Below, piece after piece: positions 1-6,143 of a DNA stretch of 13,697 bases. The notes below the pieces were generated by a model. That model did no database searches, was not told the origin of the DNA, and saw nothing but the letters and a program-made list of their open reading frames with translations. Position numbers and translations under genes: made by a program. The first letter of the stretch is position 1. Every line of letters begins with the position of its first letter. This stretch comes from BTQM01 sp036985875 (GTDB lineage: Bacteria; Patescibacteriota; Minisyncoccia; Phycocordibacterales; UBA1539), in NCBI GenBank assembly GCA_036985875.1, contig BTQM01000021.1, positions 1 to 13,697 on the forward strand, written 5' to 3'.

Positions 1-33
1 AACGAAGAAATGCGCCGACTGCGCAAGTCCTAA
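1..33 (+). CDS. 3' end of an upstream gene (partial, tentative)
   Basis: Reading from base 1 in frame 1 gives ten codons (NEEMRRLRKS) and a TAA at 31-33, seven bases before the ATG of the pilin-like gene. The charged, Arg/Lys-rich end is plausible as the tail of a co-transcribed gene, but ten residues identify nothing. The pilin gene's own frame is also open to the left edge, so the true boundary of the two genes cannot be settled inside this window. Confidence 0.3.
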   Translation, partial: NEEMRRLRKS

Positions 34-40
34 ATGTGAT

Positions 41-535
41 ATGGTAAGAGGGATAATAAAAAAAACAGGAGGTATGGTGCTTGCAACAGTGGTGGGAGCA
101 CCACTTATACTTGCGGTTGGCGCCACACAAGCTTTTGCGCAAGGGTACGTTCCTTTGGCGCCATTGCCCGGCGTAAAAGCAGGGACGGGCTTGGGAGAAT
201 ATATACAAACGCTATTTCAAATAGGGATCGGGATCGCGGGGGTCCTCGCGGTGCTCATGCTCGTGGTCGCCGGAATAGAATATATAGGAGGTGCGGGAAA
301 CCCTGCCGCGAAAAGCGACGCGAAAGAGAGGATACGCAATGCGCTTTTTGGCCTCATTTTAGCCCTTAGTTCGTGGCTCATTTTAAATACCCTAAACCCC
401 GATCTGCTGAAAACCGGCTTAGACATAAAAAAAGCGGTGATCAAGAAAGCGCCATCGTCGTCGAGTGGGGGAGGTGGCAGTGGAGAAAGTGGTGATCCGG
501 CCGATGACGCTGAAAACAACGATGATGAGGATTGA
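41..535 (+). CDS. Secreted VirB2/TrbC-like pilin protein with acidic tail
   Basis: The 164-residue product starts with a basic segment (MVRGIIKK) and a hydrophobic stretch ending in AFA-Q, a likely signal peptidase site after residue 33. Two further hydrophobic helices follow (about 58-78 and 101-117), separated by a short polar loop (NPAAKSDAKERIRN). This is the layout of VirB2/TrbC-type conjugative pilins, and such proteins are common in Patescibacteria, usually beside type IV secretion or pilus genes. Unusual here is a Ser/Gly-rich linker (139-150) and a strongly acidic C-terminus (DDAENNDDED). An AGGAGGT at 67-73 abuts an in-frame ATG at 74, but that start has no usable spacing and would lose the basic n-region, so ATG 41 is preferred. 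The frame stays open to the left edge. The family call comes from fold pattern, not from a search. Confidence 0.75.
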   Translation: MVRGIIKKTGGMVLATVVGAPLILAVGATQAFAQGYVPLAPLPGVKAGTGLGEYIQTLFQIGIGIAGVLAVLMLVVAGIEYIGGAGNPAAKSDAKERIRNALFGLILALSSWLILNTLNPDLLKTGLDIKKAVIKKAPSSSSGGGGSGESGDPADDAENNDDED

Positions 536-611
536 CCGCGGACGATCGCAACACAAGAAAAATATTCTATCCGCAACCACACGAACAATAAACTAAACAT
601 AAACATACATC

Positions 612-1895
612 ATGCCAAAAAAAACCATCATTATTACGATCGTATCTGTTGCAGTCATAGGCCTGGCGACCGCCGGCTTGCTATTTTGGGGAGTTGGTGA
701 AAAACCGAGCCTGGAGGGCATAAGGGGCTCTCTTCCTTTCGGCATAGGCGGAGAAGTGATACCGGCCGAGGCTCCAGACACCACGGAAAGAACGAGTGTA
801 CCAGTAGACAGCACAGGAGGCGCTCCTTCACCAAAGCTTATTCAGATACATTCATCCGCGGTGGCCGGTGCGTATTCCTTTGAAAAAGCGAGCCTGGAGG
901 AAACAGGGGGGAGCGACACGTTCATACGATACATCGAGCGTGATGTGGGACACATCTTTGAAACAAACATGGAAAGCGCAGCGGAAGAAAGAATATCAAA
1001 CAAAACGAGGCTCGGGATATATGAGGCGCTGTGGGGAGAGGGCGGAAATAGTGTAATTATAAGATATCTTGGTGATAAGTCCGACACAATAAGAAGCTTC
1101 TTAATAAAATTAAGCACGCTGGAAAAACTAAGCGTGGAAGAAAGCAAAGAGAAGCCGGTGACACCGGAGGGGGTGTTTCTTCCACAAAGCATCAGAGAAA
1201 TAGTAGTATCAAACGAGGACCCTGAAAGAATATTCTACTTGACGGACAACAACGATGTCTCCATTGGTACAATATACAACCTAGCAAGCGGGAAAAAGGC
1301 ACAGATCTTTATGTCGCCATTCACGCAATGGCTGATCTCATGGCCTAACAAAAACACGATCACACTTACCAGCAAACCCTCAGCAGACACAGAGGGGGTT
1401 ATGTACTTTTTGAACGTCCAAACCGAACGTTCGACCAAAATACTGGGTGGTATAAACGGACTCACCACGTTGACGAGCCCCGATGGCGACAAAGTTCTCT
1501 ATTCTGAGAGTAAGCGAGGGGGATTTACTCTTCACCTGTATGATGAAAAAGAAAACACGTCTCAAATACTGCCGCTTGATACATTACCGGAGAAATGCAT
1601 ATGGAGCAATAAAGACACATACATGCTATATTGCGCCGTAGCAACCGCGATCAACTCTGGCAACTACCCTGATGACTGGTATCAGGGGCTTGTGTCTTTC
1701 TCCGACGATATTTGGACCATAAATACGGAAACATACGCGACCGAGAAGCTCATTTCTTTCAAAGACGCCTCCAGAGAAGAGCTGGATGGTATAAAACTAT
1801 TATTGAGCCCCGATGAGAAATTTCTGTTTTTCATCAACAAAAAAGACTTGAGTCTTTGGGCGCTTGCGCTGACGGAAGAGGTAGAAAGCTTGTAG
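612..1895 (+). CDS. Membrane-anchored extracytoplasmic protein with TolB/WD40-like repeats
   Basis: The 427-residue protein has a short basic N-terminus (MPKK), one membrane helix at about 5-28, a Pro/Thr/Ser-rich spacer (50-75), then a large region expected outside the membrane. From about residue 185 it is rich in beta-strand patterns and carries PD40/TolB-like motifs: SPDGDKVLY (289-297) and SPDEKFLFF (399-407), with a distinctive NYPDDWYQG segment (351-359). This suggests a beta-propeller, although the repeats are too diverged to count blades. It lies 76 bases after the pilin-like gene on the same strand and ahead of a strong terminator, so the two are probably one unit. A role as a surface or pilus-assembly partner is inference from this neighbourhood. 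No Shine-Dalgarno precedes the ATG. Confidence 0.75.
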   Translation: MPKKTIIITIVSVAVIGLATAGLLFWGVGEKPSLEGIRGSLPFGIGGEVIPAEAPDTTERTSVPVDSTGGAPSPKLIQIHSSAVAGAYSFEKASLEETGGSDTFIRYIERDVGHIFETNMESAAEERISNKTRLGIYEALWGEGGNSVIIRYLGDKSDTIRSFLIKLSTLEKLSVEESKEKPVTPEGVFLPQSIREIVVSNEDPERIFYLTDNNDVSIGTIYNLASGKKAQIFMSPFTQWLISWPNKNTITLTSKPSADTEGVMYFLNVQTERSTKILGGINGLTTLTSPDGDKVLYSESKRGGFTLHLYDEKENTSQILPLDTLPEKCIWSNKDTYMLYCAVATAINSGNYPDDWYQGLVSFSDDIWTINTETYATEKLISFKDASREELDGIKLLLSPDEKFLFFINKKDLSLWALALTEEVESL

Positions 1896-1915
1896 TCCGT
1901 AACGTGAAACTTGAA

Positions 1916-1950
1916 ACATTCAAACCCCGCCTACGGCGGGGTTTGAATGT
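1916..1950. terminator. Perfect 16-bp hairpin between convergent genes
   Basis: ACATTCAAACCCCGCC (1916-1931) and GGCGGGGTTTGAATGT (1935-1950) are exact reverse complements around a TAC loop. It sits 20 bases after the stop of the propeller-like gene and upstream of the end of the oppositely oriented jag. There is no long T-run on either side, although the lower stem is A+T-rich. Symmetry and location fit a bidirectional terminator; it could instead be a transcript-end stabiliser. Confidence 0.7.
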
Positions 1951-1959
1951 ACCTGGATC

Positions 1960-2048
1960 TACTTGGACACCCGACTTCTGCATTGGTATGCGAAGTATTA
2001 TGCTCAAGATATCTTTACTTGCCACTTAAGAAGCTAAGTGTCCAAGTA
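1960..2048. repeat. Nested inverted repeats in the convergent gap
   Basis: TACTTGGACAC (1960-1970) is exactly complementary to GTGTCCAAGTA (2038-2048). Inside lie CTTC-t-GCAT / ATGC-GAAG (1975-1995, 4-nt loop, one bulged T) and CACTTA / TAAGTG (2023-2040). The last pairs with bases also needed for the outer stem, so the two folds compete. The 1951-2077 gap holds no credible gene. It may be part of transcript 3' ends, an RNA element, or simply composition. Confidence 0.4.
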
Positions 2049-2077
2049 ATCACGTTCTGCGTTACAAGTTATGGATT

Positions 2078-2539
2078 CTAAGCGACGTATTTTAATACCA
2101 CCCTTCTTCCTTCTCCCTCTCCTTGAGATTCGGTTTTAATGTCTTCCGAGTCGGTAAAAATGGAGTGGATGATCATTCTCTCATAAGGAGGCATGGGGTT
2201 CATCTCCACACTGCTTTTGAAATATCGCGCTCTCTCCGCGAGCATAGCAGCTTTATTTTTAAGTTCCTCGATCATTTTTTTCTGGTAATCATTAACGTCC
2301 AGAATAAAGTAGGTTCTCTCGCCATTGTCTCTAAATTTTTTATCTGTGATTCTTTTTATGACATGACTCAGCGCAGACAGCGTGGTTCCCTTATGCCCAA
2401 TCAAGAGATTTGGTTCGTCCGTTTTTATTAAAAAGCGAACAGCGTTGATCTCATCGTCGTGAAGAACCTCCAGGTCAAAACTTACGTTGAGCTTTGACAG
2501 TACACCTTCTGTTGTATTTTTTATAAAATCGATTTCCAT
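2078..2539 (-). CDS. khpB: Jag/KhpB family RNA-binding protein (KH + R3H)
   Basis: This 153-residue protein is predicted to bind RNA through two domains. The KH domain (about 35-80) carries the GxxG loop as LIGHKGTT (GHKG at 48-51). The R3H domain (about 85-152) has the diagnostic Arg-x3-His as R121/H125 in PPYERMIIH. The N-terminal Jag-N domain found in many Firmicutes homologues is absent, giving the short form. jag classically follows yidC next to the origin, and it does so here, 80 bases downstream with a long hairpin in between. Homologues pair with KhpA and bind many transcripts, and they have been tied to cell-wall growth and division in Gram-positives. The ATG at 2539 has no Shine-Dalgarno. 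The family is well supported by both motifs and synteny. Confidence 0.92.
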   Translation of the reverse strand: MEIDFIKNTTEGVLSKLNVSFDLEVLHDDEINAVRFLIKTDEPNLLIGHKGTTLSALSHVIKRITDKKFRDNGERTYFILDVNDYQKKMIEELKNKAAMLAERARYFKSSVEMNPMPPYERMIIHSIFTDSEDIKTESQGEGEGRRVVLKYVA

Positions 2540-2551
2540 ATTTTTTGCAGC

Positions 2552-2602
2552 CAGAGCAATCTCTCAATCTCATTTATGAAGGCAGCTTGAGAGACTGCTC
2601 TG
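2552..2602 (-). promoter_or_regulatory. Long hairpin in the yidC-jag gap / jag leader
   Basis: On the plus strand CAGAGCA-a-TCTCTCAA (2552-2567) pairs with TTGAGAGA-c-TGCTCTG (2587-2602): 15 bp with one A/C mismatch and a 19-nt loop. In the minus-strand transcript it ends 12 bases before the jag ATG. No T-run follows on either strand, so a simple intrinsic terminator is unlikely. An RNA processing or stability site, or control of jag translation, is possible. Confidence 0.6.
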
Positions 2603-2619
2603 TATAACGTAGCATTCTT

Positions 2620-3363
2620 CTACTTTTTTATCAATTCCCGAGCCTTTTTTCTTACAATAAGTTCATGTCCTATGGAAAACATATTACTGGTAAGCCAATA
2701 CAGCGCCACCGCCGCGGAAATAGTGTACGCTATAAAAAACACGAACACCGGCAAGACGTACCGCATCTGCATGCTCATGTTCTTTGCGAATTCGTCCTTG
2801 AACGATCCGCTTCCGTTGTTTTCTTTGGCGCCCCTTTTCGCCTGCGGCGGCAAAGAGAGTTTCATTTGAAAATACTGCGTTACCCCCGCAAACAAAGCGA
2901 TGATCACACTTTTGTCCGCCATGTCAAAAAGTCCTAGAAATTTCATGTTGAGCACCGCGGGAAGCTCTACGAACGAGTACAAGACCGTTGTATCAAGTTT
3001 TCCGAGCCCTTTAAAAAAGACCCAGTAAAGAGCGAGGATTATGGGAAGCTGGGCTAGCATAAGCAAGCATCCCGAAAATGGATTGACTCCGTGTTTTTTG
3101 TACAACTCCATCACTTTCCGTGCCTGCTCTTGCTTGTCTTTTCCGTATTCCTTTTTTATTTTCTTTACTTCGGGATCAATGCTTCTTATTTTTGCTTGTG
3201 ATTTAACCGATTTATGCGAGAGAGGAAATATGGTGATCTTAACAAGTAACGTCAAAAGTATGACCGCAACCCCAACATCGGCTCCCGGAAGAACGGAGAG
3301 TAAAAAAACCAACCCATTGTAGAGGGGTTGATAAAAAAGAAGGTTAAAGATATCGACTATCAT
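2620..3363 (-). CDS. yidC: Membrane protein insertase YidC/Oxa1
   Basis: The 247-residue protein inserts and folds inner-membrane proteins, alone or with SecYEG. It has the short, Gram-positive/mitochondrial-like architecture without the large periplasmic domain of E. coli YidC. An N-terminal amphipathic and hydrophobic segment comes first. Core TM1 is at about 31-49, followed by a basic cytoplasmic hairpin (KSVKSQAKIRSIDPEVKKIKK...). The family motif KHGVNPFSGCL (90-100) precedes TM2, TM3 is near 150-168, and the last helices lie at about 203-228. The C-terminus is basic. The conserved Arg of the hydrophilic groove in TM1 is replaced by Lys (K42 in TLLVKITIFPL), which keeps the charge. A Lys/Gly-rich loop (175-187) precedes the final helices. 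A promoter 6 bases before the ATG suggests its own leaderless transcript apart from yidD. Confidence 0.95.
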   Translation of the reverse strand: MIVDIFNLLFYQPLYNGLVFLLSVLPGADVGVAVILLTLLVKITIFPLSHKSVKSQAKIRSIDPEVKKIKKEYGKDKQEQARKVMELYKKHGVNPFSGCLLMLAQLPIILALYWVFFKGLGKLDTTVLYSFVELPAVLNMKFLGLFDMADKSVIIALFAGVTQYFQMKLSLPPQAKRGAKENNGSGSFKDEFAKNMSMQMRYVLPVFVFFIAYTISAAVALYWLTSNMFSIGHELIVRKKARELIKK

Positions 3364-3369
3364 TGGTTA

Positions 3370-3398
3370 ATTCTAAAACAAAACAAAACCTCAATCAA
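3370..3398 (-). promoter_or_regulatory. Promoter of yidC, predicted leaderless
   Basis: Read on the minus strand: -35 TTGATT (3398-3393), a 17-bp spacer, -10 TAGAAT (3375-3370), then six bases to the ATG. A start point seven bases past the -10 would be the A of the start codon. The -35 is identical to that of rpmH. Confidence 0.55.
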
Positions 3399-3425
3399 GC
3401 GCGCAATTCAACTTAGTTGAGCTTG
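3396..3425 (-). terminator. Weak bulged hairpin followed by T-rich tract
   Basis: On the minus strand CAAGC-TCAAC (3425-3416), loop TAA, GTTGA (3412-3408), a 7-nt bulge, then GCTTG (3400-3396), followed by a TTTTGTTTTGTTTT tract. It could end the rpmH-rnpA-yidD transcript just ahead of yidC. It overlaps the proposed yidC -35, the stem is weak, and confidence is low. The rest of the 144-base yidD-yidC gap shows nothing convincing. Confidence 0.25.
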
Positions 3426-3507
3426 CATCGGCAGGCAAAAAATGAGCCGGGGACATTCGCACACATTTCGTTTGTCAAAAACAAAGCTGTTAGTGAACAC
3501 AAAAACG

Positions 3508-3780
3508 TCAGCGAAGAGGATCGATGTGCCGTTTTTGCCAGGGGTGGCAGCGAAACACTCTTTTCACACCCTTGTATAGTCCCGAGGCAACCCCATATTT
3601 TTCAATCGCATGGATGGTATACTCAGAGCACGTCGGGTAAAAAACACAGGTGGAGGTTTTTCTAACACCAGTCTTCCCCAAAAGCCCGTGGTCAGGAGAG
3701 AATGTCTTTTGGTATACCCTGATCAAAAAAATAGAGAGTCTTCCCATAGAAAAAGTGTGGCGTTTTTGACGCGCCCCCAT
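3508..3780 (-). CDS. yidD: Membrane protein insertion efficiency factor YidD
   Basis: The 90-residue protein matches the YidD family, a small peripheral membrane protein that assists YidC-dependent insertion. An N-terminal amphipathic stretch (IFLIRVYQKTFSPDHG, 17-32) leads to the signature CVFYPTCSEYTIHAIEKYG (45-63) and RCHPW (77-81), giving the three family cysteines C45, C51 and C78. The usual Gly-Gly before the terminal Asp-Pro is replaced by QKRHIDP. About 15 residues separate SPDHG from the first cysteine, more than in E. coli YidD. Met12 (ATG ending at 3747) would give a start closer to the usual family length and is a real alternative. The gene begins 16 bases after the rnpA stop, so it is almost certainly co-transcribed with rnpA. 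Confidence 0.9.
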   Translation of the reverse strand: MGARQKRHTFSMGRLSIFLIRVYQKTFSPDHGLLGKTGVRKTSTCVFYPTCSEYTIHAIEKYGVASGLYKGVKRVFRCHPWQKRHIDPLR

Positions 3781-3796
3781 TGCGTTGCAAACGCCC

Positions 3797-4138
3797 TTAT
3801 ATTATGTTCGCTTTTTTCAGGAGTCCGATTATTTCCGCTTCAAACTGCGCGTAAGAAAGGTCATTCGCGCCCTTTCTTAAAAAAAATGCGCATACAAACC
3901 CCTTGCGTATGGGATCTAATATCTTCCCTATCGCGCCATACCCTCTTCTCCTCAACAGATTTCTTTTGTGTGCCTTGCCCGCAACTTTTCGAGAAACAAC
4001 AAACGCAAACTTGCTTTCTCTGTCACGATCGTTTGTGTCCAAGACCTTAAGCGACATATTGTGAGAATGGAACGACCTTCCTTTCTTTAGGATAAGCGGG
4101 AAAAGCGCCTTATTCACCCTTCTTTTTCCAGAAAGCAT
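3797..4138 (-). CDS. rnpA: Ribonuclease P protein component
   Basis: The 113-residue basic protein is the protein subunit of RNase P, which helps the RNase P RNA cleave 5' leaders from pre-tRNAs. The signature runs through FAFVVSRKVAGKAHKRNLLRRR (44-65), with the RNR-type helix at KRNLLRRR (58-65). The N-terminus shows the usual LSGKRRVNK start, and the family's phenylalanine-rich substrate groove is represented by F13, F23 and F44/F46. It lies 73 bases downstream of rpmH and 16 bases upstream of yidD, the standard rpmH-rnpA-yidD order. The segment LRRRGYGAIG departs from the common RIKRRIRE form, so it is a diverged member. No RNase P RNA gene is seen in this window. Confidence 0.92.
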   Translation of the reverse strand: MLSGKRRVNKALFPLILKKGRSFHSHNMSLKVLDTNDRDRESKFAFVVSRKVAGKAHKRNLLRRRGYGAIGKILDPIRKGFVCAFFLRKGANDLSYAQFEAEIIGLLKKANII

Positions 4139-4211
4139 TGTTTGGTATGTGGTGTATTAATATGTACCCGTTGCAAAAAACAAATCCTCTCTCGGACACA
4201 CCTCACTCTCT

Positions 4212-4346
4212 CTACACACTTAATACGGTCCTCCCTTTTCTCCTGCGGTTTTTTATGACTCTTTTTCCCCCTTTGCTTGCTTGTCTCACGAGAAAACCGT
4301 GTGTTGTTTTTCTTTTTTTGTTTTTCGGATTGTATGTTTGTGACAT
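4212..4346 (-). CDS. rpmH: 50S ribosomal protein L34 (44 aa)
   Basis: Reading the minus strand from ATG at 4346 to TAG at 4212 gives 44 residues. The start MSQTYNPKNKKRK, the core THGFLVR (15-21) and the end GKRVIKNRRRKGRTVLSV match the L34 pattern (TYQPSxxKRxRTHGFxxR ... GRxVLxxRRxKGRxxLxV). L34 is a basic protein of the large ribosomal subunit. Size, extreme Lys/Arg content and position immediately before rnpA and divergent from dnaA all agree. The gene is far below common ORF length cut-offs. Its promoter places the start of transcription at or next to the ATG, and there is no Shine-Dalgarno. Confidence 0.95.
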   Translation of the reverse strand: MSQTYNPKNKKRKTTHGFLVRQASKGGKRVIKNRRRKGRTVLSV

Positions 4347-4354
4347 AGTATGCA

Positions 4355-4383
4355 AGTATACAGCAGGGCGATCAATAAATCAA
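4355..4383 (-). promoter_or_regulatory. rpmH operon promoter, predicted leaderless
   Basis: On the minus strand: -35 TTGATT (4383-4378), exactly 17 bp, -10 TATACT (4360-4355), then eight bases to the rpmH ATG. This is the best-formed minus-strand promoter of the origin region and would drive rpmH-rnpA-yidD. Confidence 0.65.
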
Positions 4384-4426
4384 TATTGCTATTTAGGTGA
4401 TGGTCTCACCAGACGATATCGAACAG

Positions 4427-4457
4427 TTGTCCACAACTTATAAACATATTGTTAACA
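4427..4457 (+). promoter_or_regulatory. DnaA-box-like sites with 11-nt spacing upstream of dnaA
   Basis: TTGTCCACA (4427-4435) differs by one base from the DnaA box TTATCCACA. TTATAAACA (4438-4446, two mismatches) and TTGTTAACA (4449-4457, three mismatches) follow at exact 11-nt steps, about one helical turn. They lie between the divergent rpmH and dnaA promoters, where DnaA would be expected to control dnaA. Only the first site is strong on its own. Confidence 0.5.
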
Positions 4458-4470
4458 CGGTAATCAACCT

Positions 4471-4506
4471 TTGACAAGTTTTGTATTTTGAAATTAGGTA
4501 TATAAT
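4471..4506 (+). promoter_or_regulatory. dnaA promoter (perfect -10; -35 uncertain)
   Basis: TATAAT at 4501-4506 is a perfect -10; transcription would begin near 4513 and give a leader of about 30 nt before ATG 4543. A perfect TTGACA lies at 4471-4476, but the 24-bp gap is too long for a standard pair. The hexamer at the right distance (GTTTTG, 4478-4483) is poor. Confidence 0.5.
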
Positions 4507-4542
4507 GAATTGGATTTGTCGCACAAACCTTACCCACCAACC

Positions 4543-5892
4543 ATGGAAAACAATAAACAGCTTTGGAGTTCTGCAACAACCGAAATAGAGTTACACGTAT
4601 CAAAAGCTAATTTCAGTACGTGGTTTAAAAACACGGGCATATTAAAACAAGACGGCGGTGTTGTGTTTTTGGGTGTTCCGAACGAATTTGTAAAAGACTG
4701 GTTGTACAATAAGTATCACAAATTTATTTTAAAGGCATTGAGGTCCTGCGGGGAAAACGTTCGTGGTTTGGAATATGTCATCTGTAAGACCGATCCGAAG
4801 CTGCAAGAACAAGACGAGAAACAAGACATTAAAGCGCTTACAAACACCGAGCTCCCTCTGAAAGATCTTTACATAAACAAAGAAGACAATTTAAATCCAA
4901 GATATGTATTTGATTCTTTTGTTATCGGATCTTTCAATGAGCTGGCACACGCCGCCGCTCAAGCAATACTGAAAAGACCAGGACATGTGTACAATCCGCT
5001 ATTTGTCCACGGAGGCACCGGGCTTGGAAAAACTCATCTGATACAAGCAGTAGGAAACTATATCAAAGGGTCTGATCCAAAGAAAAAAGTATATTACGTA
5101 ACGTCGGAAAAATTTTCAATGGATTATATAAATTCCGTACAGGCAAACAAGATAAACAGTTTTAAAGAAAAATATAGGAGGTATGATGTTTTCATAATGG
5201 ACGACATTCAATTTCTTTCGGGCAAAGAGAAAACACAGGAAGAGCTGTTCCATGTATTCAATGCGCTCTATGAACAAAACAAGCAGATCATATTTTCATC
5301 GGACCAGCACCCCAACTACATCCCCAACTTGAAGGAACGACTGAAGTCAAGGTTCAGCGCAGGTATGATCGTTGACGTTCAACAGCCGGAATACGAATCA
5401 AGGGTGGCAATACTTAGATCAAAGTCCAGTTTGAACAATTTTTCTATGACAGACGAAACCTCTCAGTATCTGGCATCGGTCATACAGGGAAATATAAGAG
5501 AGCTTGAAGGAGTATTGAATCTCGTCATATGCCAGTCTCAACTAAAAAACCGGAGCCTGACATTAAACGAGATAAAATCAATAATCAAAAATAACATTAA
5601 ACAAAGAAGGTCTGTTTCTGTAAAGGATGTGGTAAAGATCGTCACTGAGTTTTACAACATAGAAGAAGGCATGGTATATGAAAAAACCAGGAGAAAGGAG
5701 GTGGTTAAGCCGAGACAAATTATTATGTATATATTAAGAGAAGATTTTAACGTTTCCTATCCCTCAATAGGGCAGAAATTAGGGGGGCGAGACCATACGA
5801 CAGTGATACATTCTTGCGAAAAAATAAGGGGTGACCTAAAAAAAGACGGTTTACTAGTTCAGGAGATTGACAGAATACGAGCGATGTTTTAA
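4543..5892 (+). CDS. dnaA: Chromosomal replication initiator DnaA
   Basis: The 449-residue AAA+ initiator binds DnaA boxes at oriC, forms an ATP-bound filament and opens the duplex. Domain I is at about 1-80 (LHVSKANFSTWF). A short domain II linker spans 85-115. Domain III carries Walker A GGTGLGKTH (157-165, K163), Walker B FIMDDIQFL (217-225, D220/D221), the sensor-1 region IIFSSDQHP, the arginine finger in ERLKSRF (R270) and sensor 2 in GNIRELEG (R319). Domain IV ends with the box-binding signature GGRDHTTVIHS (414-424). A TTG at 4510 extends the frame by 11 residues, but it lies upstream of the expected transcription start, so ATG 4543 is chosen. rpmH runs divergently on the left and dnaN follows after 259 bases. 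Confidence 0.98.
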   Translation: MENNKQLWSSATTEIELHVSKANFSTWFKNTGILKQDGGVVFLGVPNEFVKDWLYNKYHKFILKALRSCGENVRGLEYVICKTDPKLQEQDEKQDIKALTNTELPLKDLYINKEDNLNPRYVFDSFVIGSFNELAHAAAQAILKRPGHVYNPLFVHGGTGLGKTHLIQAVGNYIKGSDPKKKVYYVTSEKFSMDYINSVQANKINSFKEKYRRYDVFIMDDIQFLSGKEKTQEELFHVFNALYEQNKQIIFSSDQHPNYIPNLKERLKSRFSAGMIVDVQQPEYESRVAILRSKSSLNNFSMTDETSQYLASVIQGNIRELEGVLNLVICQSQLKNRSLTLNEIKSIIKNNIKQRRSVSVKDVVKIVTEFYNIEEGMVYEKTRRKEVVKPRQIIMYILREDFNVSYPSIGQKLGGRDHTTVIHSCEKIRGDLKKDGLLVQEIDRIRAMF

Positions 5893-6036
5893 ATATTACC
5901 GTGTTGTTGGGTTGTTGATACGTGTGTGCAAAATTGGTTTATAGTATGTTGATAGTTCTTCATAACATGTTCATAAAAAAATAAGTTTTGAGTTTGTGCA
6001 CATATTATAAAGAGTTTTACCCAGATGGCCGCATAT

Positions 6037-6079
6037 ACTCAAATACGTAGTAGGGGGAATGTTGAACATATATTTGAGT
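6037..6079. repeat. 9-bp perfect inverted repeat in candidate oriC
   Basis: ACTCAAATA (6037-6045) and TATTTGAGT (6071-6079) are exact complements around 25 bases, which themselves contain the small palindrome ATGTT-G-AACAT (6059-6069). The right arm ends on the first base of the DnaA-like box TTATCAACA. Function unknown. Confidence 0.45.
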
Positions 6080-6108
6080 TATCAACATATCCACAGGAGT
6101 AATAATAA
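6079..6108 (+). promoter_or_regulatory. Paired DnaA boxes followed by trio-like TAA repeats
   Basis: TTATCAACA (6079-6087) and ATATCCACA (6087-6095) are each one mismatch from TTATCCACA and overlap by one base. GGAG follows, then TAATAATAA (6100-6108). The order box, short G-rich spacer, TA[A/G] triplets resembles the B. subtilis basal unwinding system with DnaA-trios. The match is by eye and its strand orientation needs checking against the published motif. Confidence 0.5.
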
Positions 6109-6137
6109 ATACATATCTATTATTAAATATCTATTTA

Positions 6138-6143
6138 TATAAT
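6138..6143 (+). promoter_or_regulatory. Perfect -10 element of dnaN, predicted leaderless
   Basis: TATAAT ends eight bases before the dnaN ATG, the same distance as in rpmH and the PBP gene. No recognisable -35 lies 16-18 bases upstream, and the surrounding A+T-rich origin tract makes a chance hexamer possible. Confidence 0.4.

Noticed and set aside
67..76. AGGAGGT directly before an in-frame ATG in the pilin gene
   Set aside because: Zero spacing makes it unusable as a Shine-Dalgarno for ATG 74, and starting there removes the basic part of the signal peptide.
3610..4050. 146-codon plus-strand ORF across yidD and rnpA
   Set aside because: Antisense shadow of two well-identified genes; no recognisable motif or promoter.
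4396..4414. Small palindromes (GGTGA/TCACC, GTCT/AGAC) upstream of dnaA
   Set aside because: Several 4-5 bp alternatives overlap, none stable enough to call.
4138..4443. 101-codon plus-strand ORF opposite rpmH
   Set aside because: It is the antisense of rpmH and its promoter region, with a composition driven by the Lys/Arg-rich opposite strand; no domain pattern.
4510..4542. TTG start extending DnaA by 11 residues
   Set aside because: It is four bases after the perfect -10, before the expected start of transcription; MENNKQLW at 4543 fits the normal DnaA N-terminus.
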